Assembly: GCA_964444825.1 (NCBI GenBank)
Contig: CAYUIS010000005.1
Coordinates: 3,003 to 67,002, forward strand
Origin: CAYUIS01 sp964444825
GTDB taxonomy: Bacteria > Chloroflexota > Anaerolineae > B4-G1
Reading direction: 5' to 3'
Length of the DNA stretch: 64,000 bases
The notes under the pieces were generated by a model that was not told the DNA's origin, searched no databases, and saw only the letters and a program-made list of their open reading frames with translations. The position numbers and the translations under genes are program-made. Shown here in pieces: positions 50,307 to 60,272 of the stretch (position 1 is its first letter; each line of letters starts with the position of its first letter).

Positions 50307-51644
50307 CTATTGCGGAAGCTGGGACCTTACCTGATCTAGCAACTGTTCAATGGAGCGTTCCGCCGCCTGGCGGATCTCCTGCTCATCTAGACTCGTGAAC
50401 CGCCGGTCGCGAAACACAATGTGCCCATCGATGATGACGGTTTCCACGTCGGTTGCACGGTGCGAATAGACCAGCGCAGATACTGGGTCCACGGAAGTCT
50501 GCGGGCGGAGGTGCAATCCATCCCGCGAGATGACGATGATGTCTGCCCGTTTTCCTACCTCCAGACTGCCAATCTGATCCTCAAGTCCCAGCACCTTGGC
50601 TCCCCCCAGGGTAGCCATCTCCAGCACGGCCGACGCTGGCATCGCGCGTGGGCCATAGGTCGGCTTGTGCATCAATGCGGCCAGCCGCATCTCTTGAAAC
50701 ATGTCCAGGTTGTTGTTGCACGGGGCCCCATCAGCTCCCAAGCCCACAGTCAGGCCGCGTTTCAGCATCTCTGGTATCGGGGCGAATCCCGAGGCTAGCT
50801 TGAGGTTGGCTGAGGGGCAGTGGGCCACCCGTGTATCAGTGCTGGCCAAGGCTTCCTGGTCTTGGGGGGTGACCCACACACAATGGGCCAACACCAGGTT
50901 GGGGCCCAGAACACCCAGCGAGTGCAAATACTGCACATCGCGTCCGCCCGGCAGGTGGGCCAGGCGCTCGCTCTGCACCCGATTCTCCGCGGCGTGGGTG
51001 TGGATGATGAGCCCTTCTTCCTGGGCTATGTCCCGTACGCGGGCCCACAGTTGGTCGGTGACGTTGCGTGTGCCTCGGGGTGAGAGTGCGTATCGCAGCC
51101 GACCTTCCCCCGCACCGTGATACCGGCGTAGCAGGCGCAGGCTTTCGGCCAGCCCATCCTCCGTGCTCTCGCCGAGCATGTCCGTTCCAGCTTCCCGGTT
51201 GTCCATCAGAGCTTTGCCACAGGTGGCGCGAAACCCGGTATCCAGCACAGCTTGCAGGGCAGCCTCAGTATGACGCACCGTCTCAATGGTTAGGGCACAG
51301 GTGGTGCCACTTTGCACCATCTCGGCGATGGCCAGCCGGGCTGAATTATAGAGAGATCGCTCATCGTGAGCCTGCTCCAAGGGCCAGATCCGCAGACGGA
51401 GCCAATCCACCACGTCCATGTCATCGGCTTGCCCTCGGAAGAGAGTCTGGCATAGATGGACGTGGGTCTGAACAAAACCGGGTAGGACCAGACGGTCCGC
51501 AGCCTCAATCACGGTATCGGCGACCGTCCGTTGGGAACCCACCTCACGGATGACGCCGTCCTCGACGTAAAGGTTGCCCACGAAAACCCGCCGGTGTGGG
51601 TCCATTGTGATGAGCAACCCGCCTCTCACCAGAAGAGAACGCAC
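50307..51644 (-). CDS. Amidohydrolase, MTA/SAH-deaminase-like (2)
   Basis: 445 residues from GTG 51644, which directly follows the permease stop (51649); upstream in-frame codons lie inside the permease gene. Motifs QTHVHLCQTLFRG, HTHAAENR, AHCVWVTPQDQ and GLGADGAPCNNNLDMF match adenosine-type deaminases such as MtaD/5'-deoxyadenosine deaminase. It could deaminate a purine nucleoside brought in by the adjoining ABC importer. Confidence 0.88.
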   Translation of the reverse strand: MRSLLVRGGLLITMDPHRRVFVGNLYVEDGVIREVGSQRTVADTVIEAADRLVLPGFVQTHVHLCQTLFRGQADDMDVVDWLRLRIWPLEQAHDERSLYNSARLAIAEMVQSGTTCALTIETVRHTEAALQAVLDTGFRATCGKALMDNREAGTDMLGESTEDGLAESLRLLRRYHGAGEGRLRYALSPRGTRNVTDQLWARVRDIAQEEGLIIHTHAAENRVQSERLAHLPGGRDVQYLHSLGVLGPNLVLAHCVWVTPQDQEALASTDTRVAHCPSANLKLASGFAPIPEMLKRGLTVGLGADGAPCNNNLDMFQEMRLAALMHKPTYGPRAMPASAVLEMATLGGAKVLGLEDQIGSLEVGKRADIIVISRDGLHLRPQTSVDPVSALVYSHRATDVETVIIDGHIVFRDRRFTSLDEQEIRQAAERSIEQLLDQVRSQLPQ

Positions 51645-51648
51645 AGCT

Positions 51649-52581
51649 TTAGGCCTTCTCGTACGGCTTGGCAACAAAGGCGGGGGGCTCGGCCCGTCCC
51701 ATCGCGCCAACCAGCGCGATAATGGTCAATACGTAGGGTAGCGTTCGCAGTAATTGGGGAGCGATGGGCACGTTCGACGCTTGGGCCGCGGCCTGTACTG
51801 CATCCGCAAATCCGAAAAGCAGGCACGCGAACAGGGCTCCCCAGGGATTCCACCGCCCAAAGATCATTGCCGCCAAACCGATGAACCCACGCCCAGCCGT
51901 CATCAGTTTGACGAATTGGGCCAGGTACGATACCGACAGGAAAGCACCTCCCAGAGCAGCCAGAACTCCACTGATCATTACGCCAGCGTAGCGCATCCGG
52001 TATACGCTGACGCCAACAGTCTCAGCCGCACGGGGATTCTCACCAACTGCACGGAGACGCAGCCCAAACGGCGTCTTGAACAGGACAAACCAGCTTACGG
52101 GCACCATGATCAGACAGAGATAGACCAGTGGCCCCTGCGTTCCCAAGACGGGACCGATCACTGGCAGGTCGGCAAGGATCGGAACCCGCCACTCGGCGAT
52201 TCGCTCAACGATCGGGGAGATCCCCTGCGAGCCGAATAGCTTTAGGAGCAAGAAGCTCGGTAGGCCTGCTCCCAGAATGTTGATGCCAGTGCCGACGATG
52301 GCTTGATCCGCGCGCATGTTGATACACATAAACGCGTGGATTAAGCTGGTCAAGACGCCGGCGGCAATAGCACACAAAACTCCTATCCAAGCGCTGCCGG
52401 TGTAGTAGGATCCCACGACCGCCGTGAAGGCACTAATCAGCATGACGCCTTCCAGGGCGATATTCAGGATGCCAGACCTTTCGCAAAAGATTCCGGCTAG
52501 CGCGGGGTAAAGGATGGGCGTCGCTGATCTGATCGCCGCTGCAACCAGGGTCAGGCTGAGAACTTGTGACCAAGCTTCCAT
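51649..52581 (-). CDS. Nucleoside ABC importer permease (2)
   Basis: 310 residues from ATG 52581 (GGAGG upstream). About eight to nine membrane helices. SGILNIALEGVMLISAF near the N-terminus and NPRAAETVGVSVYRMRYAG are hallmarks of the BPD_transp_2 permeases of BMP-dependent nucleoside systems (NupQ/YufQ-like). It pairs with the permease encoded just upstream. Confidence 0.9.
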   Translation of the reverse strand: MEAWSQVLSLTLVAAAIRSATPILYPALAGIFCERSGILNIALEGVMLISAFTAVVGSYYTGSAWIGVLCAIAAGVLTSLIHAFMCINMRADQAIVGTGINILGAGLPSFLLLKLFGSQGISPIVERIAEWRVPILADLPVIGPVLGTQGPLVYLCLIMVPVSWFVLFKTPFGLRLRAVGENPRAAETVGVSVYRMRYAGVMISGVLAALGGAFLSVSYLAQFVKLMTAGRGFIGLAAMIFGRWNPWGALFACLLFGFADAVQAAAQASNVPIAPQLLRTLPYVLTIIALVGAMGRAEPPAFVAKPYEKA

Positions 52582-52638
52582 CAAATGCCTCCTACTCCAT
52601 ACGTCGTACGTAGAGATATCATGCGTCCAGCAAAAGGA

Positions 52639-53751
52639 TCATGTTTCGCTCTTGCGCTTGTCTTGGCGTGAAGTGGCACGAACGATGGCACCCTCCAGAA
52701 TTGGCCGGATAGTTTTGTTGGTGGCTGTGAAGAAGATGATCAGGGCCGTCAACACCAGCACAATGTCCTTGCTGATCTGGGCTATGGCTTGCATGGTTAT
52801 GGAACCACTTCGCAACACGCCAAACAGGAACGCAGAGGCAACTACCCCCACTGGATGGAGTAATCCCAGCAGGGCAACGGCGATGGCATCCCATCCATAA
52901 CCCGGCGAGAACGCGGCGTAGAACTTGTAATGCAAGCCTAATACCTCTACTGCGCCAGCTATACCGCCCAGCGCACCGCTAAAGAACATCGCGAGCACCA
53001 TCATCTGTCTTGACTTGATCCCTGCATACTCGGCGGCAGATGGGCTAAATCCTACTGCGCGCATTTTGTAGCCCAGGCGTGTCTTGAACAAAAAGAACCA
53101 CACAACTATGGCCGTCACTAGCGCAATAAAGATACCGGCGCTCATACGTGTGCCTTCCCAAATCCGTACCAGTTGAGCTGTTGGCAAGATATCGGGTGAG
53201 ACAGGTAGCTCATTGTCCGCCTTCATCGGACCGCCTACCGCAATCATATAGGCGGCGATCTGAAAGACGATGTAATTGAGCATGATCGTCGTAATCACCT
53301 CGTGGATCCTGTGGCGTGCCTTGAGGTAGCCCGGAATTGCCCCCCATACGCCACCAGCGAATGCCCCACCCAGTATCGCCAGGGGAAGATGAATCACTCG
53401 GGGCAAGTCCCAGGCATACCCAATGTATGCGGCAGCCATACCACCCAATACGATTTGTCCTTCCACACCCATGTTGAACAGACCGCAGCGGAAACCAAGG
53501 GCAACCGCCAGCCCGCCGAACACCAAAGGCGTCATCGAGAGCAAGGTTTCCGCGATGTATCGCTTAGAACCAAAGGCGCCCTTGAACAGCGCCTGGTAAG
53601 CTTCAACCGGGTCTTCTTGGAAAACGAACAGAAACAACGCTCCAGCGACGAATGCCAGCAAGACTCCCAGGATGAACTGCATAGGACCGACCAGGAAGTT
53701 CAACCGAGACGTTCCCGTGGTCGTTTTGCGTAGCTCTCTGGACTGGGTCAT
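52639..53751 (-). CDS. Nucleoside ABC importer permease (1)
   Basis: 370 residues, about ten hydrophobic helices. GLFNMGVEGQIVLGGMAAAYIG and GFSPSAAEYAGIKSRQMMVLAM are the conserved motifs of the larger NupP/YufP-type permease. Its start overlaps the ATPase stop by four bases (ATGA). It forms the membrane channel with permease 2. Confidence 0.92.
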   Translation of the reverse strand: MTQSRELRKTTTGTSRLNFLVGPMQFILGVLLAFVAGALFLFVFQEDPVEAYQALFKGAFGSKRYIAETLLSMTPLVFGGLAVALGFRCGLFNMGVEGQIVLGGMAAAYIGYAWDLPRVIHLPLAILGGAFAGGVWGAIPGYLKARHRIHEVITTIMLNYIVFQIAAYMIAVGGPMKADNELPVSPDILPTAQLVRIWEGTRMSAGIFIALVTAIVVWFFLFKTRLGYKMRAVGFSPSAAEYAGIKSRQMMVLAMFFSGALGGIAGAVEVLGLHYKFYAAFSPGYGWDAIAVALLGLLHPVGVVASAFLFGVLRSGSITMQAIAQISKDIVLVLTALIIFFTATNKTIRPILEGAIVRATSRQDKRKSET

Positions 53752-55289
53752 ACTACACCCTCCTCGTGCCCGTCGGGCGTTTCCTCTTGGCTACCGGCCA
53801 TCAAGAGCCCCAGGAGCTCGGGGGTGGCCTGGCCAGCCTCGAACGAGCCGACAATCTCGCCCTCGTACATGACCAGGATTCGATCACTCAAGTCGAGAAT
53901 CTCGGTCAGTTCCATCGAGATCAACAGAACAGCCCTGTCTTGATTTCGGAACTCGACCAGTTTGCGATGGACGAACTCCGTAGCTGCCACATCCAGACCC
54001 CGAGTAGGCTGTGCGGCGATCAGGACCTTGGGGTCCCGGTGGAACTCTCGGGCGACGATCACCTTTTGTTGATTGCCTCCAGAGAGGGCGTGGGCCAGGA
54101 CGTCCGGTCCTGGCGTACGCACGTCGAACATCTTGATCGACTCGCGTGAATACCGCTCGGCCTGGCCATAGTCCAGTAGCGGGCCTTTGGCAAATGGAGC
54201 CGAGTCTTCAAAACCTAGTAGGAAATTGTCGGTCAGCGAAAAGTCCATAACCAGCCCCCGGCGCTGCCGATCTTCGGGAATGTGCCCTAGCCCGGCATAC
54301 ATCCGCTGGCGGGGTGTCCTGTCCGAGATATCGAGACCCTGCAGAAAGACTTGGCCCCCATCCTTGGATCGCAAACCGGTGATCACCTCGACCAGCTCCG
54401 TCTGACCATTCCCAGCAACGCCGGCGATGCCTACGATTTCACCAGCACGTACCTCCAGGGACACGTCTTTCAGGGCAGGCAATCCTCTCGAGTCACTGGC
54501 ACGTAGGTGCTCCACCCGCAGTTGGATGTCCCCAGGTTCGCGCTTTTCCTTCTCTACACGGAGCACCACATCTCGCCCCACCATCATGCGGGCCAGATCC
54601 TCTTGACTGACGTCTTTTGTCTCGACTGTGTCCACCACCCGACCATCCCGCAAGACTGTTACCCGGTCCGTGATTTCCATGATCTCTTGCAGTTTGTGGG
54701 TGATGAATATGATCGTGTGGCCCGAGTCCCGAAGAGAGCGCATGATCGCGTACAGTTCCTCTACCTCTTGAGGGGTCAGGACGGCGGTCGGTTCATCAAG
54801 GATCATTATTTCAGCGCCCCGAGACAGGGCCTTGAGAATCTCGACCCGCTGTTGCATACCAACCGGAATGTCACGGATCAGCGCGTCCGGGTCCACTTTT
54901 AGGCCAAAGCGCTGGGAGAGGTCAATGACTAATTCCCGGGCTTGCTGCATGTCCAGTGTGATCCCTTTGCGAGGCTCGTGCCCAAGCACAAAGTTCTCGG
55001 CAACGGTGAATACGGGTACCAGCATAAAATGCTGATGGACCATGCCGATTCCATGGCCAATAGCGTCAAGGCAGCTACCAAAGTTGACCAACAGTTCGTC
55101 CAGCAGAATTTCCCCTTCATCGGGGACAGATAGTCCAGATAGAACGTTCATCAAAGTGGTTTTGCCAGCGCCGTTTTCTCCCAGCAGGCCATGGATCTCG
55201 CCTTTTTCGACCTCAAGACAGATGTGATCGTTCGCCAGGACACCTGGGAACTGTCTGACGATATTTCTCATCTCGACGGCTGTAGCCAA
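53748..55289 (-). CDS. Nucleoside ABC importer ATPase, two ABC domains
   Basis: 513 residues from a TTG at 55289, preferred because AAGGAG lies seven bases upstream; ATG 55271 is an alternative. Domain 1: Walker A GLLGENGAGKTTL, IPVGMQQRVEI in place of the signature, MILDEPTAVLT. Domain 2: GIAGVAGNGQTEL (degenerate Walker A, usual for this family), LSGGNQQKV, AAQPTRGLDV. This is the NupO/YufO type that drives BMP-dependent nucleoside uptake. A strong hairpin (55325-55365) separates it from the binding-protein gene. Confidence 0.93.
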   Translation of the reverse strand: MATAVEMRNIVRQFPGVLANDHICLEVEKGEIHGLLGENGAGKTTLMNVLSGLSVPDEGEILLDELLVNFGSCLDAIGHGIGMVHQHFMLVPVFTVAENFVLGHEPRKGITLDMQQARELVIDLSQRFGLKVDPDALIRDIPVGMQQRVEILKALSRGAEIMILDEPTAVLTPQEVEELYAIMRSLRDSGHTIIFITHKLQEIMEITDRVTVLRDGRVVDTVETKDVSQEDLARMMVGRDVVLRVEKEKREPGDIQLRVEHLRASDSRGLPALKDVSLEVRAGEIVGIAGVAGNGQTELVEVITGLRSKDGGQVFLQGLDISDRTPRQRMYAGLGHIPEDRQRRGLVMDFSLTDNFLLGFEDSAPFAKGPLLDYGQAERYSRESIKMFDVRTPGPDVLAHALSGGNQQKVIVAREFHRDPKVLIAAQPTRGLDVAATEFVHRKLVEFRNQDRAVLLISMELTEILDLSDRILVMYEGEIVGSFEAGQATPELLGLLMAGSQEETPDGHEEGVV

Positions 55290-55324
55290 AGGTCTGCTCC
55301 TTTCCTCACTATTGGACGGCAGAT

Positions 55325-55365
55325 GCTGGATACTGGAGACCAATCCACGGCTTCCAGTATCCAGC
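55325..55365. other. 13-bp perfect intercistronic hairpin
   Basis: GCTGGATACTGGA (55325-55337) and TCCAGTATCCAGC (55353-55365) pair perfectly around a 15-base loop, between the binding-protein stop (55400) and the ATPase start (55289). It has no T tract, so it looks like an mRNA-stabilising or processing hairpin rather than a terminator. Confidence 0.8.
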
Positions 55366-55399
55366 GGGAGATCACATTCTGCGTAGGGGTTCTACAACC

Positions 55400-56750
55400 T
55401 CACTCCCAAGTAGGCGGCGTGAACGCCTCAAACTCATCGAGGGTCGCTGGAGCTTGGATCTCGCCATNNNNNNNNNNNNNNNNNNNNNNNNNNNNNNNNN
55501 NNNNNNNNNNNNNNNNNNNNNNNNNNNNNNNNNNNNNNNNNNNNNNNNNNNNNNNNNNNNNNNNNNNTGAATGCCTGATCTCCCAGTCCTGCCTGGTCGG
55601 TCACCATCGCAAAGGAAAGATCGGATCTATCTACGCCCGCGGCCACTGCCTCGCCGACGTCCGGCGGCGTGAACGCCTCAAACTCATCGAGGGTCGCTGG
55701 AGCTTGGATCTCGCCATCGATGATCATCTGCTTGAGCGCTTCCACCTTCTCCAGAATGTCGGCAGGGACGTTCTTGTCGGTGGTCGGTGCGATGTCGATG
55801 CCACCCTCGGCGATGCCGTAGCGATAGGAACCGCCCTTGAACTCGTCTTTGAGGATCATCTGGCCCACATCGTAGACACCTGCGCCCAGCCCCTTCATCA
55901 TAGAACTGATGACATTGTCGGGCGCCAAATAGTTCTGATCCCGGTCCACGCCGATGACCATCTGATCCCGTTCCACAGCCGCGTCGATCACACCAGTGCC
56001 GGTGAAACCCGCCACCTGGAACACTACGTCAGCTCCCTGGTCGTACTGAGCCAACGCCAACTCCTTGCCCTTGGCTGGATCGTTGAAGGCACCCGCATAT
56101 GACACCAGGACTTCCATGTCGGGCGCAACCGTCATCACGCCCGCCCGGTAGCCGGCCTCAAACTTTTTGACCACGTCAGTCTCCATACCACCGACGAAGC
56201 CCACTTTGCCGGACTTGGTCATATACGCAGCGATAGCGCCCATTAAAAACGCCCCTTCGTTCTCGGCAAACTGGATGCAGGCTACGTTGGGCTGCTCCAC
56301 ATAGTTGTCGATCAGCGCAAACTTGATGTCGGGATACAGGGGAGCAACCTCGTTGACGGCGTCCTTGAGCAGGAAGCCGACGCCCACGATCAGATCCTCC
56401 TCTTGTTCGGCCAACGTGCTGAGGTTAGGCACGTACTGAGCCTGCTCGTTCGTCTCGACGACCTTGATCTGAATGCCAAACTCCTCGTTCAAGCGGGTGA
56501 ACCCTTCCCAGGTGGCGTCGTTGAATGCCTGATCTCCCAGTCCTGCCTGGTCGGTCACCATCGCAAAGGAAAGATCAGATGCATCAGCCGGAGGCTCGGC
56601 TGGTTCCTCAACTGGCTCCTCGACTGGTTCCTCGGCTGGCTCCTCGACTACAGGCCCCTCAGTCGGCTCTTCGGTGGCTGCAGGCCCACAGGCGGGCAGC
56701 AACATGGCTATCACGAGCAGCAAGCTCATCAGCCTGATTAGGTGTTTCAT
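55400..56750 (-). CDS. BMP-family nucleoside-binding lipoprotein with duplicated domain, interrupted by gap
   Basis: Lipoprotein signal with lipobox LLPAC, an acidic EEPVEEP-repeat linker, then a BMP/PnrA domain (from SDLSFAMVTDQAGLGDQAF to TLDEFEAFTPPD). The chain does not stop there: after VGEAVAAGVDR the same domain starts again with identical sequence and runs into 100 N. After the gap the end of a second copy (GEIQAPATLDEFEAFTPPTWE) is seen, with stop at 55400. Thus the real protein has two nearly identical binding domains in tandem; about 0.8 kb is probably hidden. It captures nucleosides outside the cell for the ABC importer downstream. Confidence 0.85.
55468..55567. other. Assembly gap (100 N)
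   Basis: A run of exactly 100 N, so its length is nominal. It falls between two identical repeats of the BMP gene, which explains why the assembler broke here. Reading frame across it is meaningless. Confidence 0.99.
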
Positions 56751-56875
56751 CTTTCTATCTCCTCCTATAGGTAGTGTTATTAACTAGGGTAAAGTTGAGA
56801 TACGCCGTCTACACCGTCGGAAACATAACTGGTCCCGAAATCGTGCAATAGCCACCTCCTTTCTTGTTTCACAGT

Positions 56876-58093
56876 CTACGCCAAGGCTGACTCTAGAGCC
56901 ATTCCCACATAGACACGGGTCGCATCCAGGAGTTGTGGAATACTGAGGCTCTCTTCGTCTGTGTGACACAAACGGCTGTCCCCTGGACCATACTGGACTG
57001 TAGGAATGTTCAGATCATTGATAAGAAAGTCCATCTCGTTGTAACCATCGGTAAAGTAGACCTCAACCGGGCAGCCCACAACAGCTTTGTGATGCCGCGC
57101 TGCCAGGTCGCGTATGGGAGCACTTGCAGGAGTGACCGCAGGCCAGAGACCTCTGCGGCGGATGGGATCCCAGCTCCAGTCAGGACGGGCCACGCTCAGG
57201 GAGCTCGTCACCGGGGGATCGGCCTCGGCCAGGCAGTCAAGGATGGACTGTACCGCATCCAGTACCGAATCCTGCGTCTCACCCGGCACGGTGCGACGGT
57301 CAAACCACAACATACACTCGTCGGGCACGATATTGTAGGCTCTCCCCCCCTCGACGACACCCAAGTTCAAACTGCCACGGATGGGTCCATAGCCTGAAAT
57401 GACTTGTTCTGGATATTCCAGCTTCTCCAGCGCTGTCACTACCTGCATCGCGCGGTGAATAGCATTGACCCCTAGCCAGGGCCGGGCTCCGTGAGCTGCT
57501 TTGCCCGCTACACGGATTCGGAAGGGGGTTGTGCCCTTGCATCCAATCACCAGACGCAGGTTGCTGGGCTCTGTGACTACGGCATGGCGCGCCTGGAGCC
57601 CTTGTTCGACGAGCGTCATACTCCCTCGATGCTCCGATTCCTCATCTACCACCAGCGCCAATCCCAGGCTGCTGTGTAGTCGCGCTCCAGACTGGGCGAT
57701 CATCGCCAGGGCTATGACAGAGGCCGCAAGTCCGCCCTTCTGGTCTACCGAACCACGGCCCCAGATGTGATCCCCCTTGATCTCACCAGACACCGGATCT
57801 GGCATTGCGCCATAGGGTACGGTGTCCATATGGGAATGGAAGAGCAAGCCAAGCTCAGGCTGCTCACCAGCCAAGATTGCCAGCACATTGTAGCGATTGG
57901 GCGCTACCTCCTCCAGTTCCACCTGGAGGCCGAACGCTTCCAGCGCGTGACCAAGGTAACGCCCCAGAGCCCTCTCCTCGCCAGTGACGCTGGGCAGGCG
58001 GATGATTGCCTGGGCGAATTCTACTACCCTCTGCGGGTCGATGGCAACCGGAGCATGGCCGGTTACGGTGTTGCCCACCCGTTCGCCTTCCAC
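56876..58093 (-). CDS. M20-family peptidase/deacylase (ArgE/DapE/YgeY-like)
   Basis: 405 residues from GTG 58093 (GGAGG upstream), overlapping the previous gene by 31 bases. Zinc ligands: LLFHSHMDTVPYG, GRGSVDQKGG, VVDEESEHRG (catalytic and metal Glu) and CHTDEESLSI near the end. A dimerisation domain sits between. It hydrolyses an N-acyl or carbamoyl amino acid or peptide. In some bacteria a related gene (YgeY) belongs to selenium-linked purine/hydantoin gene sets, which fits the surroundings; an N-carbamoyl hydrolase acting after the dihydropyrimidinase is possible. Confidence 0.85.
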   Translation of the reverse strand: MEGERVGNTVTGHAPVAIDPQRVVEFAQAIIRLPSVTGEERALGRYLGHALEAFGLQVELEEVAPNRYNVLAILAGEQPELGLLFHSHMDTVPYGAMPDPVSGEIKGDHIWGRGSVDQKGGLAASVIALAMIAQSGARLHSSLGLALVVDEESEHRGSMTLVEQGLQARHAVVTEPSNLRLVIGCKGTTPFRIRVAGKAAHGARPWLGVNAIHRAMQVVTALEKLEYPEQVISGYGPIRGSLNLGVVEGGRAYNIVPDECMLWFDRRTVPGETQDSVLDAVQSILDCLAEADPPVTSSLSVARPDWSWDPIRRRGLWPAVTPASAPIRDLAARHHKAVVGCPVEVYFTDGYNEMDFLINDLNIPTVQYGPGDSRLCHTDEESLSIPQLLDATRVYVGMALESALA

Positions 58094-59412
58094 AGTTTAA
58101 CCGCCTCCGCCTGGGTCTTGGTCCGTACCTCCTCCTCGTCAACCAGCAGGAACTCGCCATCCTTCATCACGACCTGTCCATCAATGATCACAGTGTTAAC
58201 ATCCACGCGCTCGCACGTGCCGACGATATAGTTGGCGACATTTATCTCGAACAAAGGTACCGTACAGCGATCGTCAAGTAACACCACGTCAGCCTTCTTC
58301 CCGACTTCCAGCGAGCCGATTTCGTCCTCCATCTGCAGAGCTTTTGCCCCCTCAATGGTCGCCATACGAAGCATCTGTTGGTCGGGGAGCATTTCCAGAT
58401 CCTCGTATTTGATACGGTGGATCATCTGGGCTGTGCGCATGATCTCAAACATCGAGTGTGTCTGGCCATCCGTGCCCAGGCCGACCGTGACACCTTCCTG
58501 AATAAAGGGCATCATGTCTGGCCAAAAGCCGAAAATCGCGTTGGATTCGGCGTTGTGTGCGATCTTGACGTCGTGTTCCTTAAAGATGGCCGGGTCTTTC
58601 CACTGATCGAGATAACTACAGTGGAAGAGGATTAGGTCCGGGCGCAAGAAGCCAATGTCCTCCAGATAGGCCGTGGGGCGGAGGCCAAAACGGCGGGTTG
58701 TGTCAAACACGTGATAGCGGTCGTCGGCCATGTGCATCATGACCCCGGCGCCAATCTCGTCCGCCACGGCGCGCACTTCCTGGAGAAGCTCCGTCGAGCA
58801 GGTAAAGGTCGTGTGCACACCGATGCGTCCCGTCACTCGACCACCGCGGGCCTTGGCCCTCTTGAAGAACCTGACGTTCTCCTCCAATCCCATTCGTGCA
58901 TTTTCCTCACTGATACGTCCCGTGGTCTCAAAGGAGAGCACGGCCCGCATACCGGACTCTATCGCCGCCTGATCCACCGCGTCCAGCGCGCCGGGCAGCG
59001 CGTAGGACCCCTCGGCCGTGTCGGTAGTGGTCGTTATCCCGCTGCGGACGTGCTCGACCATATTGGCCAACGTACCGATGTACATCTGCTCTTGGGTAAC
59101 CCGATCCTCAAGCAACGGAAACCAGAACCGCTCCATCCAGGAGATGAAAGAGTAGTCTACTTCTTCGAAGCCAGAGGCAGGGATACTGCGCACGACAGAG
59201 CTATACAGGTGATTGTGGCAACAGACAAAGCCTGGAATGACCACCTTGCCCGATGCGTCAATGACCTCTGCGCCTTCCCTATCGCCCACCTCGGCAGCCG
59301 GGCCGATCTCCTTGATGACGTTGTCCTCAATGTAGAGGCTGCCGTTTCGGAAGACTCGATCTCTAGAATCAACCGTGACCACCAATCCACCCTTAACGAG
59401 AAGTTTGCCCAT
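58063..59412 (-). CDS. Amidohydrolase, SsnA/guanine-deaminase-like (3)
   Basis: 449 residues. The first metal motif is unusual, GFVCCHNHLYSSVVRSIP (HNH in place of HTH), followed by GVHTTFTCS, MMHMADD, LFHCSYLD and GLGTDGQTHSMFEIMR. The HNH-type motif and length recall SsnA, a putative aminohydrolase linked to selenium-dependent Mo hydroxylases. It overlaps the M20 gene and lies 78 bp downstream of the aldolase gene. Confidence 0.85.
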   Translation of the reverse strand: MGKLLVKGGLVVTVDSRDRVFRNGSLYIEDNVIKEIGPAAEVGDREGAEVIDASGKVVIPGFVCCHNHLYSSVVRSIPASGFEEVDYSFISWMERFWFPLLEDRVTQEQMYIGTLANMVEHVRSGITTTTDTAEGSYALPGALDAVDQAAIESGMRAVLSFETTGRISEENARMGLEENVRFFKRAKARGGRVTGRIGVHTTFTCSTELLQEVRAVADEIGAGVMMHMADDRYHVFDTTRRFGLRPTAYLEDIGFLRPDLILFHCSYLDQWKDPAIFKEHDVKIAHNAESNAIFGFWPDMMPFIQEGVTVGLGTDGQTHSMFEIMRTAQMIHRIKYEDLEMLPDQQMLRMATIEGAKALQMEDEIGSLEVGKKADVVLLDDRCTVPLFEINVANYIVGTCERVDVNTVIIDGQVVMKDGEFLLVDEEEVRTKTQAEAVKLWKANGWATP

Positions 59413-59490
59413 GTCGCTCTCCTTTCGGCGATTACTGACTAGTTACCTGATTAGTCCAGATCTCTTGCTGCCCCCAAAGGGCTCTCCGTT

Positions 59491-60270
59491 CTAATCTCCT
59501 GCCCGCTGACGCAGGCTGCCAATTCCGCTCGACGCACCGTTGCGCAAAAAGCTTATGTCGGTTGAATAGCATATCAACTGCATTCCGCGCCGTTGCCATT
59601 CGGCCAGCCAGTCCAGGTTCCCAATGTGGATACCACAGGGAACCTTGTTAGCCAGGGCAGCGTCCAGCACGTGTTGTATCGGCTCCTCAAGGGCGCCGAG
59701 CATATCGGCATCCCGGACCCCCATACTTAGCGCCAGATCGTTCGGCCCCAGGATCGCTCCACCGACGCCAGGCACCGACAAAAGCTCGTCAATGCTCTCC
59801 ACGGCCTTGTCACGCTCGATCTGCAGGATGATCATATTCTCCCTGTTGGCCTCCCCGGTAAACTCCCACAGATTCTGGCCGGCATAGTCGTTGTGGCCTT
59901 TGGCAACTGAGCATCCACGCTTACCGGCAGGTGGGAACATTGTGCTCTCGACAATGTGCTCCACTTGAGCTCTCGTCTCCACACGTGGAACCATGATACC
60001 TTGAGCGCCAGCGTCGAGCGGACGAACCATCAGATGGTACGCGTCGCTCGGAACACGCACCAGAGGGGTTATTTGCGCCAGGCGGGTGATCTGCACCATA
60101 GTGGCGATGGTCCCGATGTCAAACGGGCCATGTTCCATATCAAAGAACAGGAAATCACATCCGGCCTGCGCCATAATCTGCCCAATGGCTGGTAAGGGGA
60201 CTGCCTGAATCATCGTCCCATAGACTGCTTTCCCCTTCTGGAGCTTTTCTCGTAACGCGTTTCGCTTCAT
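59491..60270 (-). CDS. HpcH/HpaI-family aldolase
   Basis: 259 residues from ATG 60270, two bases after the dehydrogenase stop. CDFLFFDMEHGPFD, LVRVPSDAYHL, GAQGIMVPRVETRAQVE and GGAILGPNDLALSMG carry the metal and substrate residues of the class II pyruvate aldolases. It splits a 2-keto-3-hydroxy (or 4-hydroxy-2-oxo) acid to pyruvate plus an aldehyde. That aldehyde could feed the aldehyde ferredoxin oxidoreductase in the same locus; this is inference. Confidence 0.9.
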   Translation of the reverse strand: MKRNALREKLQKGKAVYGTMIQAVPLPAIGQIMAQAGCDFLFFDMEHGPFDIGTIATMVQITRLAQITPLVRVPSDAYHLMVRPLDAGAQGIMVPRVETRAQVEHIVESTMFPPAGKRGCSVAKGHNDYAGQNLWEFTGEANRENMIILQIERDKAVESIDELLSVPGVGGAILGPNDLALSMGVRDADMLGALEEPIQHVLDAALANKVPCGIHIGNLDWLAEWQRRGMQLICYSTDISFLRNGASSGIGSLRQRAGD

Positions 60271-60272
60271 TG

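Noticed and set aside
55434..55467. C-terminus read straight through the N gap (ending WRDPSSSDPR)
   Set aside because: The gap length is nominal, so that frame is arbitrary; the frame homologous to copy 1 ends at 55400.
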